From Runella sp. SP2 (GTDB lineage: Bacteria; Bacteroidota; Bacteroidia; Cytophagales; Spirosomataceae): a DNA stretch of 64,000 nt. The stretch lies in contig NZ_CP031030.1 in the NCBI RefSeq assembly GCF_003711225.1, positions 2,666,001 through 2,730,000 of the forward strand, read 5' to 3'. A program made the position numbers and the translations under genes. Below are positions 36,901-45,566 of this stretch, one piece after another (the first letter of the stretch is position 1; each line of letters starts with the position of its first letter). Under the pieces are notes generated by a model. That model worked only from the letters and a program-made list of their open reading frames with translations, was not told the DNA's origin and searched no databases.

Positions 36901-37237
36901 CGCCCAAGGCGTTGGCAATAGTACGGCTGGATTAGACTACTGGACACCCGAAAATCCCACCAATGCCTACCCAAGACCCAACAAAAATGGAGGCTTAAAG
37001 TACCTTTCAACTTTGGGTTACCAAAACGGGTCATTTGCCCGCATTCGTAATGTATCGTTGGGGTATAACCTTCCTGCCAACGTATTCAAAGGAAAAATTA
37101 TCAAAGGAATGCGAGTGTATGCCACGGGCAAAAACCTCTATACTTTTACCAAGTTAGACTATGACCCCGAGCGCGGTGGTTCTGAAAACTTTCCTATGAC
37201 TAAGCTGTTCATCATCGGACTTAACGCCAATTTCTAA
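33920..37237 (+). CDS. SusC/RagA TonB-dependent transporter with STN domain (cluster B)
   Basis: About 1105 aa starting MKKNNFILISFKQCW. Order: signal sequence near LIPFILLLSCVGMSF; STN domain (VTLKVEEQKLKHVLTQIEK ... LSYRYLNGQVVIE); carboxypeptidase-regulatory-like domain (VSGLVKDEKNVPLPGVNVV); SusC signature EEVVVIGYGAVKKRDLTGSV; plug with IETMDVLKDASSIAIYGSRG; barrel ending LFIIGLNANF. It imports oligosaccharides across the outer membrane with SusD. The downstream pectin enzymes suggest galacturonan or substituted pectin fragments. A frame extension to 33803 is upstream of any signal peptide and not used. Confidence 0.95.
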   Translation: MKKNNFILISFKQCWRSKTFLRLMKLSLIPFILLLSCVGMSFTYDGYTQEMMHRSVTLKVEEQKLKHVLTQIEKQTNARFVYSSKVIGSERNVTISITHKTLEESLHELLKPLHLSYRYLNGQVVIEPEELSTTPTLSTPQLDRTVSGLVKDEKNVPLPGVNVVIKGTTRGTSTDAKGAFQLALPESDNVVLTLSFVGYQSQDVAVGNKTTLSISLVPDLNALEEVVVIGYGAVKKRDLTGSVVQLKSEQLKEVPTANVLEAAQGKIAGADITRNSGQAGAGVSIRIRGNRSIGGNNAPLIIVDGVQYGNLEDINANDIETMDVLKDASSIAIYGSRGANGVILITTKKGKSGKPDISFNTYSGISQVTMYPKAMDINGFRDLKREAWRAAGVWNSPTDDPAIFTNVAEYDALQKGIWTDYQDALIHKGLQQNYQLGVRAGNDRLKSYISVDFFNEKGILKLDEIKRYTGRLNVDYTINDWMKIGLQSQLTYYDQSVRRDPLNQANKISPLGSLYDNNGNFNFLMLDGQTANPLADEQPNVFTNSVLTTRSLTNGFLEFTPIKGLTIRSTLGVNLSFSRNGSYASPQSIDRSLTGKSLASYTASNGKTVNWENVVTYQRTTGQHALTVTGVASYLGNSSDNVSASGVNQLLSTQLFYSLGSASEEIKINSEYSKNNLLSYAGRLNYGFRDRYLLTLTARKDGSSKLAPGNKWTFFPSAAFAWRIIEESFMQRIKGLSDLKLRVSYGIAGNDPSGPYATQTTLARVAFGFNDIAVPAYTFSRIVGNTELAWELSDTKNVGLDVGLFNGRVQAFLDFYDTRTTDLLLNRGLPPTTGVTTVKQNIGKTRNRGVELAIGTTNIRTDNFTWNSNITFSKNREEIVELVTGGNDIGNGWFIGYPINVYYDYEKTGIWQSSEADQAAKMLPTQLPGEIKVKDQNGDGKIDAVNDRVILGNPRPRWSGGLDNTLKFKNFDLNFFIFARIGQMINADRYARFDAQGVGNSTAGLDYWTPENPTNAYPRPNKNGGLKYLSTLGYQNGSFARIRNVSLGYNLPANVFKGKIIKGMRVYATGKNLYTFTKLDYDPERGGSENFPMTKLFIIGLNANF

Positions 37238-37258
37238 CCCCACTGACATTTAATCATT

Positions 37259-38902
37259 ATGAAATCATACATCAAAAGAACAGGTATTCTTGGGGTATTT
37301 TTGCTGACGTTTGCTTCTTGCGAAACCATTCTCGAAGAATACAACCCCAGCGGCCAAACCGCCGAAACCGTTTTTACCACACCCGAAGGCTTTGAAACGT
37401 TGGTCAATGCCGCTTATTCCTACCAACGCTGGTGGTATGGTAAAGAAGAAGGATACAATATCGCCGAAACAGGTACTGATATTTGGACGTCTGGCGCGGG
37501 GGAAGTGTATCGTGATTTGACCCAATACCTCAACCTTCAAAGTAATAATGCCGCCCTCACTAACCTTTGGAGAGAGCTTTATGCCGCCGTCAACCTTTGC
37601 AATGGTGGTATAAATCGAATCAACAAAGCAGGTTTATCCACCACCCTCCGTCCTGTTAGGGAAGGTGAACTTCGTTTTTTAAGGGCATTTTACTACTGGC
37701 ATATTGTCGAGACGTGGGGCGATGTTCATTTCACAACCGAAGAAACTAATGGCATTGTCGCCACTGCCAATCGTACGCCCGTGGATAAGTTTTATGCCTT
37801 GATTTTTGAAGATTTGAAATTTGCCGTGGCCAACTTACCCGTCACCCAAGCCCAATACGGCCGCGCTACCAAAGGCGCAGCGCAAGCATTTTTGGCTCGG
37901 ATGTACTTGACCCGTGGGATGAACAAAGAAGCCCTCGAAATGGCCCAAGCAGTGATTAGCTCTAACACCTATAAATTGGAAGCTAACTACGCTGATTTAT
38001 GGAAAATGACGAACCTCAAAAACAAAGAAGTAATCCACGCCATTGATTACTCTACCAATTTGGCCATCAACGATTTAGCTAACTCCACATCCAACCCTTA
38101 CGGGCATGGTCGTGGAAGTAACAATGGGCACTTACTTTTCTTGATGAAATACGATGACCGCCCAGGCATGATACGAGATGTGACCAACGGACGACCGTTC
38201 AACCGATACATGCCTACGCAGTTTTTGTTGGATTTGTACAGTGACAACGACGCCCGCTACGAAGGGTCATTTATGGAAGTTTGGTACGCCAATGCCACCT
38301 CTCGCCCTGCTGGAATGGCCATTGGCGACACTGCCGTGGTTTGTACGCGAAAAGAAGTTGCGGATGCCTTTGAAAAAACCCGTAAATACCAAACCTACGA
38401 CCGCAGCAAAATTTATAACACCAATGGCTTGGTAAAAGACAACCTGCGTTATCCAACACTTGCTAAATTCATGGATGCCACCCGCCCTAGCCTTAACGAA
38501 GCCCAAAGTGCCCGTGATGTGTTTGTGATTCGGTTGGCCGAAGTATATCTGATTGCTGCCGAAGCCCAAATGAAACTAGGCGATACCAAAGCTGCCGCCG
38601 ATTTAATCAACATCGTTCGGACGCGAGCGGCCAAAACGGGTAAAACGGCGGCGATGCAAATTACTCCTGCGCAGGTAACGCTTGATTTCATCCTCGATGA
38701 AAGAGCTCGTGAACTGGCGGGCGAGCAAATCAGATGGTTCGATTTGAAAAGAACAGGTAAGTTGATAGAACGTATCAAAGCCTACGCACCTGACAACGCC
38801 ATCAACTTGCAAGAGCACCATACTGTACGTCCAATTCCTCAAACGCAATTGGACGCCGTGACCAACAAAACTGAGTTTGCCCAAAACAAAGGTTATCAAT
38901 AA
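37259..38902 (+). CDS. SusD/RagB-family outer membrane lipoprotein (cluster B)
   Basis: A 547-aa lipoprotein with lipobox TFASC (Cys21) and the N-terminal SusD segment VFTTPEGFETLVNAAYSYQRW. The C-terminal signatures are VIRLAEVYLIAAEAQMKLG and ILDERARELAGEQIRWFDLKRTGKL. It is the surface glycan-binding partner of the preceding SusC (21-base gap). A strong terminator follows, so the enzyme genes downstream either depend on read-through or on their own promoter. Confidence 0.95.
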   Translation: MKSYIKRTGILGVFLLTFASCETILEEYNPSGQTAETVFTTPEGFETLVNAAYSYQRWWYGKEEGYNIAETGTDIWTSGAGEVYRDLTQYLNLQSNNAALTNLWRELYAAVNLCNGGINRINKAGLSTTLRPVREGELRFLRAFYYWHIVETWGDVHFTTEETNGIVATANRTPVDKFYALIFEDLKFAVANLPVTQAQYGRATKGAAQAFLARMYLTRGMNKEALEMAQAVISSNTYKLEANYADLWKMTNLKNKEVIHAIDYSTNLAINDLANSTSNPYGHGRGSNNGHLLFLMKYDDRPGMIRDVTNGRPFNRYMPTQFLLDLYSDNDARYEGSFMEVWYANATSRPAGMAIGDTAVVCTRKEVADAFEKTRKYQTYDRSKIYNTNGLVKDNLRYPTLAKFMDATRPSLNEAQSARDVFVIRLAEVYLIAAEAQMKLGDTKAAADLINIVRTRAAKTGKTAAMQITPAQVTLDFILDERARELAGEQIRWFDLKRTGKLIERIKAYAPDNAINLQEHHTVRPIPQTQLDAVTNKTEFAQNKGYQ

Positions 38903-38908
38903 CAAGCC

Positions 38909-38944
38909 AAAACAGGTATCGACACCCTCGGTACCTGTTTTTTT
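38909..38944 (+). terminator. Terminator after susD of cluster B
   Basis: AAACAGGTA (38910-38918) pairs with TACCTGTTT (38932-38940), followed by more T. It lies inside the pectin locus, between the transport genes and the enzyme genes. Confidence 0.75.
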
Positions 38945-38951
38945 ACATCGA

Positions 38952-40604
38952 ATGAAACCACTACATTTTTTTTCTGTCGCTACCCTGTTAGCATTTGCTT
39001 CTTCTGCGCTTTTGGCGCAATCCACCACACCCTATAGTTGGAAAAATCTACCAAAAGTTGCCCAACCTGTCTTTCGTAAGGATACCATTAACATCACCCG
39101 TTTTGGCGCAAAGCCCGACGGCATGACGCTTAATACGCAAGCCATCAACACCGCAATTGAGGAGTGTAGCAAAAAAGGTGGCGGCGTCGTATTGGTACCT
39201 CCAGGGCTTTGGCTCACGGGCCCTGTTGTTCTCAAAAGCAACGTAAATCTGCACCTAAAAAAAACAGCTACGTTACTTTTCACCACCGACAAAACGCAGT
39301 ACGCCATCGTTGAAGGCGTGTATGAAGGCAAAAGTGCCGCGCGAAATCAATCCCCGATTTCGGGCAAAAACCTCGAAAACGTGGCCATTACGGGGCAAGG
39401 AATTGTGGATGGCAACGGCGATGTTTGGCGCGCTGTCAACAAAAGTCAACTCACTGAAAGCCAATGGAAAGAGAAAGTGGCTTCGGGAGGCGTGTTGAAA
39501 GACGACGGCAAAACGTGGTATCCAAGCGAGCAATTTAAGCAAGCCAGCGTGGGCAACAAAAGTATGTTGTTAGTACCTGGCAAATCGCTCAACGATTTTA
39601 TGGACATGAAGGACTTTTTGCGTCCGAATTTAGTGGTTTTGACCAATTGCAAAAAAGTCTTGCTGGAAGGAGTTACCTTCCAAAACTCGCCTGCGTGGTG
39701 CTTGCATCCGTTGATGTGCCAAGATTTAACCTTGCGGAATCTGTTCGTTAAAAACCCCGAATATGCACACAATGGCGACGGCATGGACATCGAATCTTGT
39801 AAAAACTTCCTCATCGAAGGCTGCACCCTCGACGTAGGCGACGACGCCATTTGTATCAAATCGGGCAAAGACGAAGAAGGACGTAAGCGCGGAATACCCA
39901 CCGAAAATGGTATTATTCGCTACAATACGGTCTATAACGGACACGGTGGGTTTGTGGTAGGTAGCGAAATGAGCGGCGGCGCTCGCTACTTATTTGTACA
40001 TGATTGTACGTTTATGGGTACGGATAAAGGGCTGCGATTCAAATCGGTACGGGGTCGTGGCGGGGTCGTAGAGCATATTTATGCCAAAAACATTTTCATG
40101 AAAAATATCGCCCAAGAAGCTATTTTTTTTGATATGTACTATTTTGTCAAATTTGCGACCGATAGTCCCCGCGACGAACGCCCTGAAGTCAACGAAGGTA
40201 CGCCGATTTTCCGCCACATGAAATTCGAGAATATTGTGTGTAACGGTGCAGAGAAAGGCATTTTTGTCCGTGGTCTTCCCGAAATGCCCATTGAAGATAT
40301 TCAAATGGAAAACCTAACGCTCCAAACCCAAGTCGGGGCTGAATTGGTAGATGCCAAAGGGATTTCTATCAAAAACGCGCAACTCGAATCGGTTAAAACC
40401 AAACCTGTTATCTCCGTCTTAAACAGTAGCTTATTAACGTTCGACGGTATTCAATATGCTCAAAATTCGGACGTATTGTTTTCCATCAACGGCAAACGCA
40501 CCCAAAACATCAGCGTTAAGAATACTGAGTTTAAAAACACCAAAACCAAGGCGGAGTTTTTAGAGGGTGCATCTGAAAAAGAACTGATTTTTACCAATAA
40601 ATAA
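38952..40604 (+). CDS. Glycoside hydrolase family 28 (polygalacturonase-type)
   Basis: A 550-aa secreted protein with a signal peptide (residues 1 to about 23, ending LLAQS). It has the right-handed beta-helix of GH28 with all catalytic signatures: D276 in NGDGMDIES, D297/D298 in GDDAICIKSG, H331 in GHGGFVVGSE, and R362/K364 in LRFKSVRG. The family hydrolyses alpha-1,4-galacturonan or related pectic linkages by inversion. The start at 38952 is chosen from the signal peptide; the frame opens earlier inside susD. It overlaps nothing and is followed 5 bases later by the CE8 gene. Confidence 0.93.
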   Translation: MKPLHFFSVATLLAFASSALLAQSTTPYSWKNLPKVAQPVFRKDTINITRFGAKPDGMTLNTQAINTAIEECSKKGGGVVLVPPGLWLTGPVVLKSNVNLHLKKTATLLFTTDKTQYAIVEGVYEGKSAARNQSPISGKNLENVAITGQGIVDGNGDVWRAVNKSQLTESQWKEKVASGGVLKDDGKTWYPSEQFKQASVGNKSMLLVPGKSLNDFMDMKDFLRPNLVVLTNCKKVLLEGVTFQNSPAWCLHPLMCQDLTLRNLFVKNPEYAHNGDGMDIESCKNFLIEGCTLDVGDDAICIKSGKDEEGRKRGIPTENGIIRYNTVYNGHGGFVVGSEMSGGARYLFVHDCTFMGTDKGLRFKSVRGRGGVVEHIYAKNIFMKNIAQEAIFFDMYYFVKFATDSPRDERPEVNEGTPIFRHMKFENIVCNGAEKGIFVRGLPEMPIEDIQMENLTLQTQVGAELVDAKGISIKNAQLESVKTKPVISVLNSSLLTFDGIQYAQNSDVLFSINGKRTQNISVKNTEFKNTKTKAEFLEGASEKELIFTNK

Positions 40605-40609
40605 CGTCC

Positions 40610-41617
40610 ATGTTTCGATACTTACTTTTTTGCCTCTGCCTTTGCACGCATTTTATTTTTGCCCAATCTACTACCCCACCGCCGCCCACCTATCCCACCA
40701 AATTTGTGGTAGCCCAAGACGGTAGCGGTGATTACAAAACCATCCAAGAAGCCGTCAATAACTTTCGTGACCACTCCCAGGTACGCGTTACGTTGTACAT
40801 CAAAAATGGGGTGTACAACGAAAAGCTCGTCATTCCAGCTTGGAAACCCAATATTCACCTCATTGGTGAGAGCAAAGAAGGCGTTGTGATTACAGGCAAT
40901 GATTATTCGGGTAAATCATATCCCAATGGAAGCAAAGACGCCACAGGAAAAGACAAGTTTAGTACCTATACTTCCTTTGTTGTCTTGGTAGATGCTCCTG
41001 ATGTCATTATTGAAAACCTAACCATTCAAAACACGGCAGGGCGCGTGGGGCAAGCAGTTGCTTTACACGTAGAAGGCGACCGTTTTGTGTGCAAAAACTG
41101 TGTTTTAAGAGGGAACCAAGATACCCTTTTTTCCGCCCGCGAAGGTAGCCGTCAGTACTACCAGAACTGCTACATTGAAGGAACGACCGATTTTATTTTC
41201 GGAAAATCAATTGCCATTTTCGATAAATGTACCATTCATAGCCTTACCAATTCGTTTATTACGGCTGCGGCAACACCCCCTTACCAACCTTTTGGGTTTG
41301 TCTTTTTCGACTGTAAACTCACCGCAGCGCCCGAAGCCAAAAAAGTATATTTGGGCAGACCTTGGCGACCTTATTCCCAAACCCTATTTATCCGCACCGA
41401 AATGGGGAATCATATCACCCCCGAAGGTTGGGACAATTGGCGAAATCCAGAAAATGAAAAAACGACTTTATACGCCGAATACGCGTCAACTGGCGAGGGC
41501 GGAAAAACCGAAAACCGAGTCAAATGGAGCAAACAGCTTTCTACCAAAGACCTGAAAAAATATACCTTAGATAAAATTCTATCGGGCAACGACTCAACTG
41601 GAAAATGGTGGAAGTAA
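40610..41617 (+). CDS. Pectin methylesterase, carbohydrate esterase family 8
   Basis: A 335-aa secreted protein with a signal peptide (residues 1 to about 18, ending FIFAQS). CE8 signatures: VVAQDGSGDYKTIQEAV at the N-terminus, Q148 in VGQAVALHVEGD, D171 in LRGNQDTLFS, D194 in GTTDFIFGKS, and R250 in YLGRPWRPYSQ. These are the catalytic Gln, two Asp and the substrate-binding Arg. It removes methyl groups from galacturonate residues so that the GH28 enzyme encoded just upstream can cut the chain. Confidence 0.94.
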   Translation: MFRYLLFCLCLCTHFIFAQSTTPPPPTYPTKFVVAQDGSGDYKTIQEAVNNFRDHSQVRVTLYIKNGVYNEKLVIPAWKPNIHLIGESKEGVVITGNDYSGKSYPNGSKDATGKDKFSTYTSFVVLVDAPDVIIENLTIQNTAGRVGQAVALHVEGDRFVCKNCVLRGNQDTLFSAREGSRQYYQNCYIEGTTDFIFGKSIAIFDKCTIHSLTNSFITAAATPPYQPFGFVFFDCKLTAAPEAKKVYLGRPWRPYSQTLFIRTEMGNHITPEGWDNWRNPENEKTTLYAEYASTGEGGKTENRVKWSKQLSTKDLKKYTLDKILSGNDSTGKWWK

Positions 41618-41625
41618 CCGTGCGG

Positions 41626-41862
41626 GAGGTTTCTCAAAACCTGCCACAGTGCTGGAGGTTTCTCAAAACCTCCACTCAAGCTTGCTCTGGAGGCGGAATT
41701 CTGAGAAACCCTGCCACAGTGCTGGAGGTTTCTCAAAACCTCTACTCAAGCTTGCTCTGGAGGCGGAATTCTGAGAAACCCTGCCACAGTGCTGGAGGTT
41801 TCTCAAAACCTCCACTCAAGCTTGCTCTGGAGCGGGGTTTTGAGAAACCCCTGCCACAGTGC
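41626..41862 (+). repeat. Tandem 70-bp repeat with internal palindrome
   Basis: Three consecutive units of about 70 bases start CTGCCACAGTGCTGGAGGTT at 41641, 41711 and 41781, with partial units on both sides. Units 1 and 2 are almost identical; unit 3 differs at its 3' end. Each unit contains GGTTTCTCAAAACC and a mirrored TGAGAAACC, so each can fold. It fills the 278-base gap between CE8 and GH43 genes (41618-41895). Confidence 0.9.
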
Positions 41863-41895
41863 AACCTAGTCTTCACTCAAATTAAATCCGACAAT

Positions 41896-43524
41896 ATGAA
41901 TTTAAAAAATACCTTGAGCGCATTGCTCAGTTCCGTCATCTTTGTTGCCCAAGCCCAGCAACCAAATATATCCAACGTATGGGTATCTGACCTTGGCAAT
42001 GGAACTTACAAAAATCCCGTTCTCCACGCAGATTATTCTGACCCTGATGCCTGTCGAGTGGGCAATGATTTTTACATGATTGCCTCTAGTTTTGATGCCG
42101 TACCAGGCTTACCCATTCTTCATTCCAACGATTTAGTCAATTGGAAACTCATTAGTCATGCCCTCAAGCGACAGCCTCCATTCGACCATTTTTCAAAGAC
42201 GCAACACGGAAATGGCGTTTGGGCACCTGCCATTCGGCACCACAAAGGCGAATTTTACATTTACTATCCCGACCCAGATTTTGGGATTTATTTGACCAAA
42301 GCCAAAAATCCAACGGGGCCTTGGTCAGCACCCGTATTGGTCGAAGGAGGCAAAGGCTTAATTGATCCTTGCCCGTTTTGGGACGAAGACGGACAAGCTT
42401 ATTTAGCACACGGTTGGGCAGGTAGTCGCGCGGGCATCAAAAGCATTCTGACCATCAAAAAAATGAACCCTGAAGGAACGGCGGTGCTCGATGAAGGTGT
42501 GATTGTCTATGATGGTCACGAAAAAGACCCCACCGTTGAAGGCCCTAAAATGTACAAACGCAACGGCTATTATTACCTTTTTGCTCCCGCAGGCGGTGTA
42601 GCAACGGGTTGGCAACTGGTGCTTCGTTCTAAAAACATCTATGGGCCTTACGAACGAAAAGTGGTAATGTCGCAAGGAAATACCCCCATCAACGGCCCAC
42701 ACCAAGGCGCTTGGGTGGATACACCATCGGGCGAACATTGGTTTTTGCATTTTCAGGACAAAGGAGTGTATGGTCGCGTAGTTCACCTCCAACCCATGAA
42801 ATGGACCAACGATTGGCCCGTAATTGGGACTGATAAAGACGGCGACGGCAACGGTGAACCCGTAGTTTCGTATAAAAAACCCAATGTTGGTAAAACTCAC
42901 CCTGTCATCACTCCCCCCGAATCCGACGAATTTAACACGATTCAGCTTGGGCTTCAATGGCAGTGGCAGGCCAACCCTAAAAGCACTTGGCACACGACAA
43001 GTAATCTTGGTTTTCTGAGACTTTATTCCGACAAAATCCCCGACGACGCCAAAAACTTCTGGGACGTCCCTAATCTTCTTATGCAGAAATTTCCCGCCGA
43101 AAACTTTACCGCAACCACCAAACTCACTTTTAGCCCCAATTCAAAACTAGAAAATGAAAAAACGGGGCTTATTATTATGGGTAAAAGCTACGCGAGTGTC
43201 GGGCTAAAGTCCTCGAAAAATGGGGAGGTTTCACTAATATATACCGTTTGTAAAAAAGCCTCTGATAAAGCTCTCGAAGAAGAAACGGTCATAGGTACGG
43301 TGGAGAAAGGGAAACCTGTTTACTTGCGCGTTAAAGTCAGCCAAGGGGGAAAGTGCCAATTTAGTTACAGTACAGATGGCGAGCGTTTCACCGATTGCAG
43401 CGGAGTTTTTACGGCCGAAGTCGGTCTGTGGATTGGAACCAAAATGGGCATTTTCTGCACCCGTACCACCCAAATCAACGATTCAGGATATGCTGATTTT
43501 GATTGGTTTCGGGTAACGCCTTAG
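41896..43524 (+). CDS. Glycoside hydrolase family 43 (beta-xylosidase/arabinofuranosidase type)
   Basis: A 542-aa secreted protein with a signal peptide (residues 1 to about 20, ending FVAQAQ). The five-bladed GH43 propeller carries D49 (YSDPDA), D157 (GLIDPCPFWDEDG) and E215 (TVEGPKMY) as likely base, pKa modulator and acid. A C-terminal beta-sandwich (about 345-542) is of the DUF1349/laminin-like type often fused to GH43 subfamily 12. It probably removes arabinose or xylose side groups from pectin; subfamily not certain. The frame is open through the upstream repeat and into the CE8 gene, but ATG at 41896 with signal peptide is the start. Confidence 0.92.
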   Translation: MNLKNTLSALLSSVIFVAQAQQPNISNVWVSDLGNGTYKNPVLHADYSDPDACRVGNDFYMIASSFDAVPGLPILHSNDLVNWKLISHALKRQPPFDHFSKTQHGNGVWAPAIRHHKGEFYIYYPDPDFGIYLTKAKNPTGPWSAPVLVEGGKGLIDPCPFWDEDGQAYLAHGWAGSRAGIKSILTIKKMNPEGTAVLDEGVIVYDGHEKDPTVEGPKMYKRNGYYYLFAPAGGVATGWQLVLRSKNIYGPYERKVVMSQGNTPINGPHQGAWVDTPSGEHWFLHFQDKGVYGRVVHLQPMKWTNDWPVIGTDKDGDGNGEPVVSYKKPNVGKTHPVITPPESDEFNTIQLGLQWQWQANPKSTWHTTSNLGFLRLYSDKIPDDAKNFWDVPNLLMQKFPAENFTATTKLTFSPNSKLENEKTGLIIMGKSYASVGLKSSKNGEVSLIYTVCKKASDKALEEETVIGTVEKGKPVYLRVKVSQGGKCQFSYSTDGERFTDCSGVFTAEVGLWIGTKMGIFCTRTTQINDSGYADFDWFRVTP

Positions 43525-43534
43525 CATGTAAATT

Positions 43535-43603
43535 TGAACCATATAAGACATATAAGGGATTATAAGAAAAACTTATATGTTCTTATGTGTCTTATATGGT
43601 TCA
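43535..43603. repeat. GAACCATATAAGAC hairpin, copy 1
   Basis: TGAACCATATAAGAC (43535-43549) mirrors GTCTTATATGGTTCA (43589-43603), and the inner TATAAG stretch also pairs. GTTTTTTAT follows, so it can act as a terminator for the GH43 gene. A second copy lies at 45498-45566. Confidence 0.85.
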
Positions 43604-43670
43604 GTTTTTTATCATTGTTTTAGAAGAATTTGTGCAATTTTGAGCCTCATTTCACCATTATTCGCATTCA

Positions 43671-44456
43671 ATGACCGATATTAGGCTCATCGCAACGGAC
43701 ATGGACGGTACGTTGCTCAATTCAAAAGGCGAACTCGACGCTTCATTTTTCCCCCTCTTTTCACGGCTACGAGCACAAGGAATTCTGTTTGCCACTGCCA
43801 GCGGGCGACAGTATTACAACCTTGCTAAGTACTTCGACGCCATCAAGGATGACATGTTTTTTGTGGCAGAAAACGGCAGTTACGTCATGCACCGCGACCA
43901 AGAACTGTATGTTCAATCGCTAGAACTTTCGATGGCGCGTCAAATGATTGAAATAGCCCGTAACATTCCCAATACGTACACTATTTTATGTGGCAAGAAA
44001 AAAGCGTACGTTGAAAGTAATGTCCCCAAATTTTGGGACCAAGTAATCAGGCATTTTGAACAGTACGAACTTGTTGAAGATTTAACCACCATTGAGGATG
44101 ACGAATGCCTCAAAATTAGCCTATGCGATTTTGACGGTTCTGCCAACAATAGTTATTCCTACTTCAAACCATTTGAAAACGACTTACAAGTTAAGGTATC
44201 GAGCGGCAAATGGCTTGACATTTCGCACAAATTGGCCAACAAAGGTCAGGCTATCAAAGTATTACAAGAACGCTACGGCATCACACCCGAGCAAACCATG
44301 GTCTTTGGTGACTACCTCAACGACCTCGAAATGATGAAACAAGCCCACCATTCGTACGCCATGGAAAACGCCCACCCTGCCATCAGGGAAGCGGCTCGTT
44401 TTCAGGCAAAATCCAACGATGAAAAAGGCGTTTTTGAGGTTTTAGAGAAAATTTGA
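43671..44456 (+). CDS. HAD-superfamily Cof-type sugar phosphatase-like hydrolase
   Basis: A 261-aa protein. Motif I DMDGTLLNS (nucleophile and acid Asp), motif II TASGR, motif III lysine region around HKLANKGQAIKVL, and motif IV FGDYLNDLEMM are all present, with a C2-type cap between. Cof-type phosphatases remove phosphate from sugar phosphates or flavin nucleotides; the substrate is not predictable. It stands alone after a hairpin repeat, with CAATTTTG upstream as a possible -7 box. Confidence 0.92.
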   Translation: MTDIRLIATDMDGTLLNSKGELDASFFPLFSRLRAQGILFATASGRQYYNLAKYFDAIKDDMFFVAENGSYVMHRDQELYVQSLELSMARQMIEIARNIPNTYTILCGKKKAYVESNVPKFWDQVIRHFEQYELVEDLTTIEDDECLKISLCDFDGSANNSYSYFKPFENDLQVKVSSGKWLDISHKLANKGQAIKVLQERYGITPEQTMVFGDYLNDLEMMKQAHHSYAMENAHPAIREAARFQAKSNDEKGVFEVLEKI

Positions 44457-44511
44457 GGAACTTTGACACCCAATTCTTGCTTTTGATAGTATTAACTTTT
44501 TGCATAAATAA

Positions 44512-45483
44512 ATGACTGGAAAAGAAGGAATCTACGCCATATTCGACACCGCAAAGGGCGAAATTACCGTAGAGTTATTGTACGAAAAATGCCCCATGAC
44601 GGTGGCCAATTTTGTAGGTCTGGCCGAGGGAACAATGGAAAACAGCGCTAAACCGTTGGGACAACCGTTTTACGACGGACTTAAATTCCACCGTGTAATC
44701 AGTAAAGTCAACGGCGATAGCTCTGATTTTATGGTTCAAGGTGGCGACCCACAAGGCACTGGTTCTGGCGGACCAGGTTACCGTTTCCCCGACGAAATTG
44801 ATGCTACATTACGCCACGACCGCCCAGGGGTATTGTCGATGGCAAACGCTGGCCCAGGCACCAACGGTAGTCAGTTTTTTATTACACACGTGCCAACTCC
44901 TTGGCTCGACGGCAAACATACCGTTTTTGGTTTCGTCATTGAGGGCCAAGAAGTGGTCAATCAAATGAAAACCAACGATGCCATCAATGCCGTAAAAATT
45001 GTTCGTCAAGGCGAAAAAGCCCAAGCTTTTAAAGCCGACAAAGCAGCGCTTGAGGCCCACATTGGCCAGCTTGCCGAAAAACAAAAAGAAGCCGAAAAAG
45101 CCGAAGTAGAAACGTTTAAGCAATGGGTATTGGCCAACTACCCAACGGCACAATTTACCGCTTCGGGACTTGGATACGTCGTAAACAGTGAAGGAACGGG
45201 AAAAGAAGCAGTAGCTGGTAAAAACGTTTCGGTACACTACACAGGCTCTTTCCAAAACGGCCAAGTGTTTGATTCATCACATTCACGCCGTCAGCCCATT
45301 GACTTTCGTTTGGGCGAGGGTCGCGTTATCAAAGGCTGGGACGAAGGTATTGCTTTGATGAAGGAAGGCGCAAAATATACACTTTTGATTCCTTACCAGC
45401 TTGGCTACGGTAAAAATGGCTACGGGCCAATTCCTGCCAAAGCCACGCTCATTTTTGAGACAGAGTTGGTGAAGGTTGGGTAA
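44512..45483 (+). CDS. Cyclophilin-FKBP fusion peptidyl-prolyl isomerase
   Basis: A 323-aa protein without signal peptide. Residues about 5-165 form a cyclophilin ([48 protein letters not shown]). A short, charged, probably coiled linker spans about 175-205 ([18 protein letters not shown]). Residues about 220-323 form an FKBP domain ([47 protein letters not shown]). Both isomerase families catalyse cis-trans isomerisation of proline bonds; having both in one chain is uncommon. Absence of a signal peptide suggests the cytoplasm. It is followed 15 bases later by a hairpin repeat. Confidence 0.93.
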   Translation: MTGKEGIYAIFDTAKGEITVELLYEKCPMTVANFVGLAEGTMENSAKPLGQPFYDGLKFHRVISKVNGDSSDFMVQGGDPQGTGSGGPGYRFPDEIDATLRHDRPGVLSMANAGPGTNGSQFFITHVPTPWLDGKHTVFGFVIEGQEVVNQMKTNDAINAVKIVRQGEKAQAFKADKAALEAHIGQLAEKQKEAEKAEVETFKQWVLANYPTAQFTASGLGYVVNSEGTGKEAVAGKNVSVHYTGSFQNGQVFDSSHSRRQPIDFRLGEGRVIKGWDEGIALMKEGAKYTLLIPYQLGYGKNGYGPIPAKATLIFETELVKVG

Positions 45484-45497
45484 TAGTGCAACTACTT

Positions 45498-45566
45498 TGA
45501 ACCATATAAGACAATAAGAGATTATAAGAAAAAACTTATATGCCCTTATATGTCTTATATGGTTCA
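45498..45566. repeat. GAACCATATAAGAC hairpin, copy 2
   Basis: TGAACCATATAAGAC (45498-45512) mirrors GTCTTATATGGTTCA (45552-45566). It lies between the convergent PPIase and histidine kinase genes. Its right end supplies the TGA stop codon of the histidine kinase (complement of 45564-45566). Confidence 0.85.

Noticed and set aside
41626-41862. CRISPR-like array
   Set aside because: The units are directly adjacent without variable spacers and no cas gene is near.
41605-41895. N-terminal extension of the GH43 protein
   Set aside because: It is made of the tandem repeat and overlaps the CE8 gene; a signal peptide begins at 41896.
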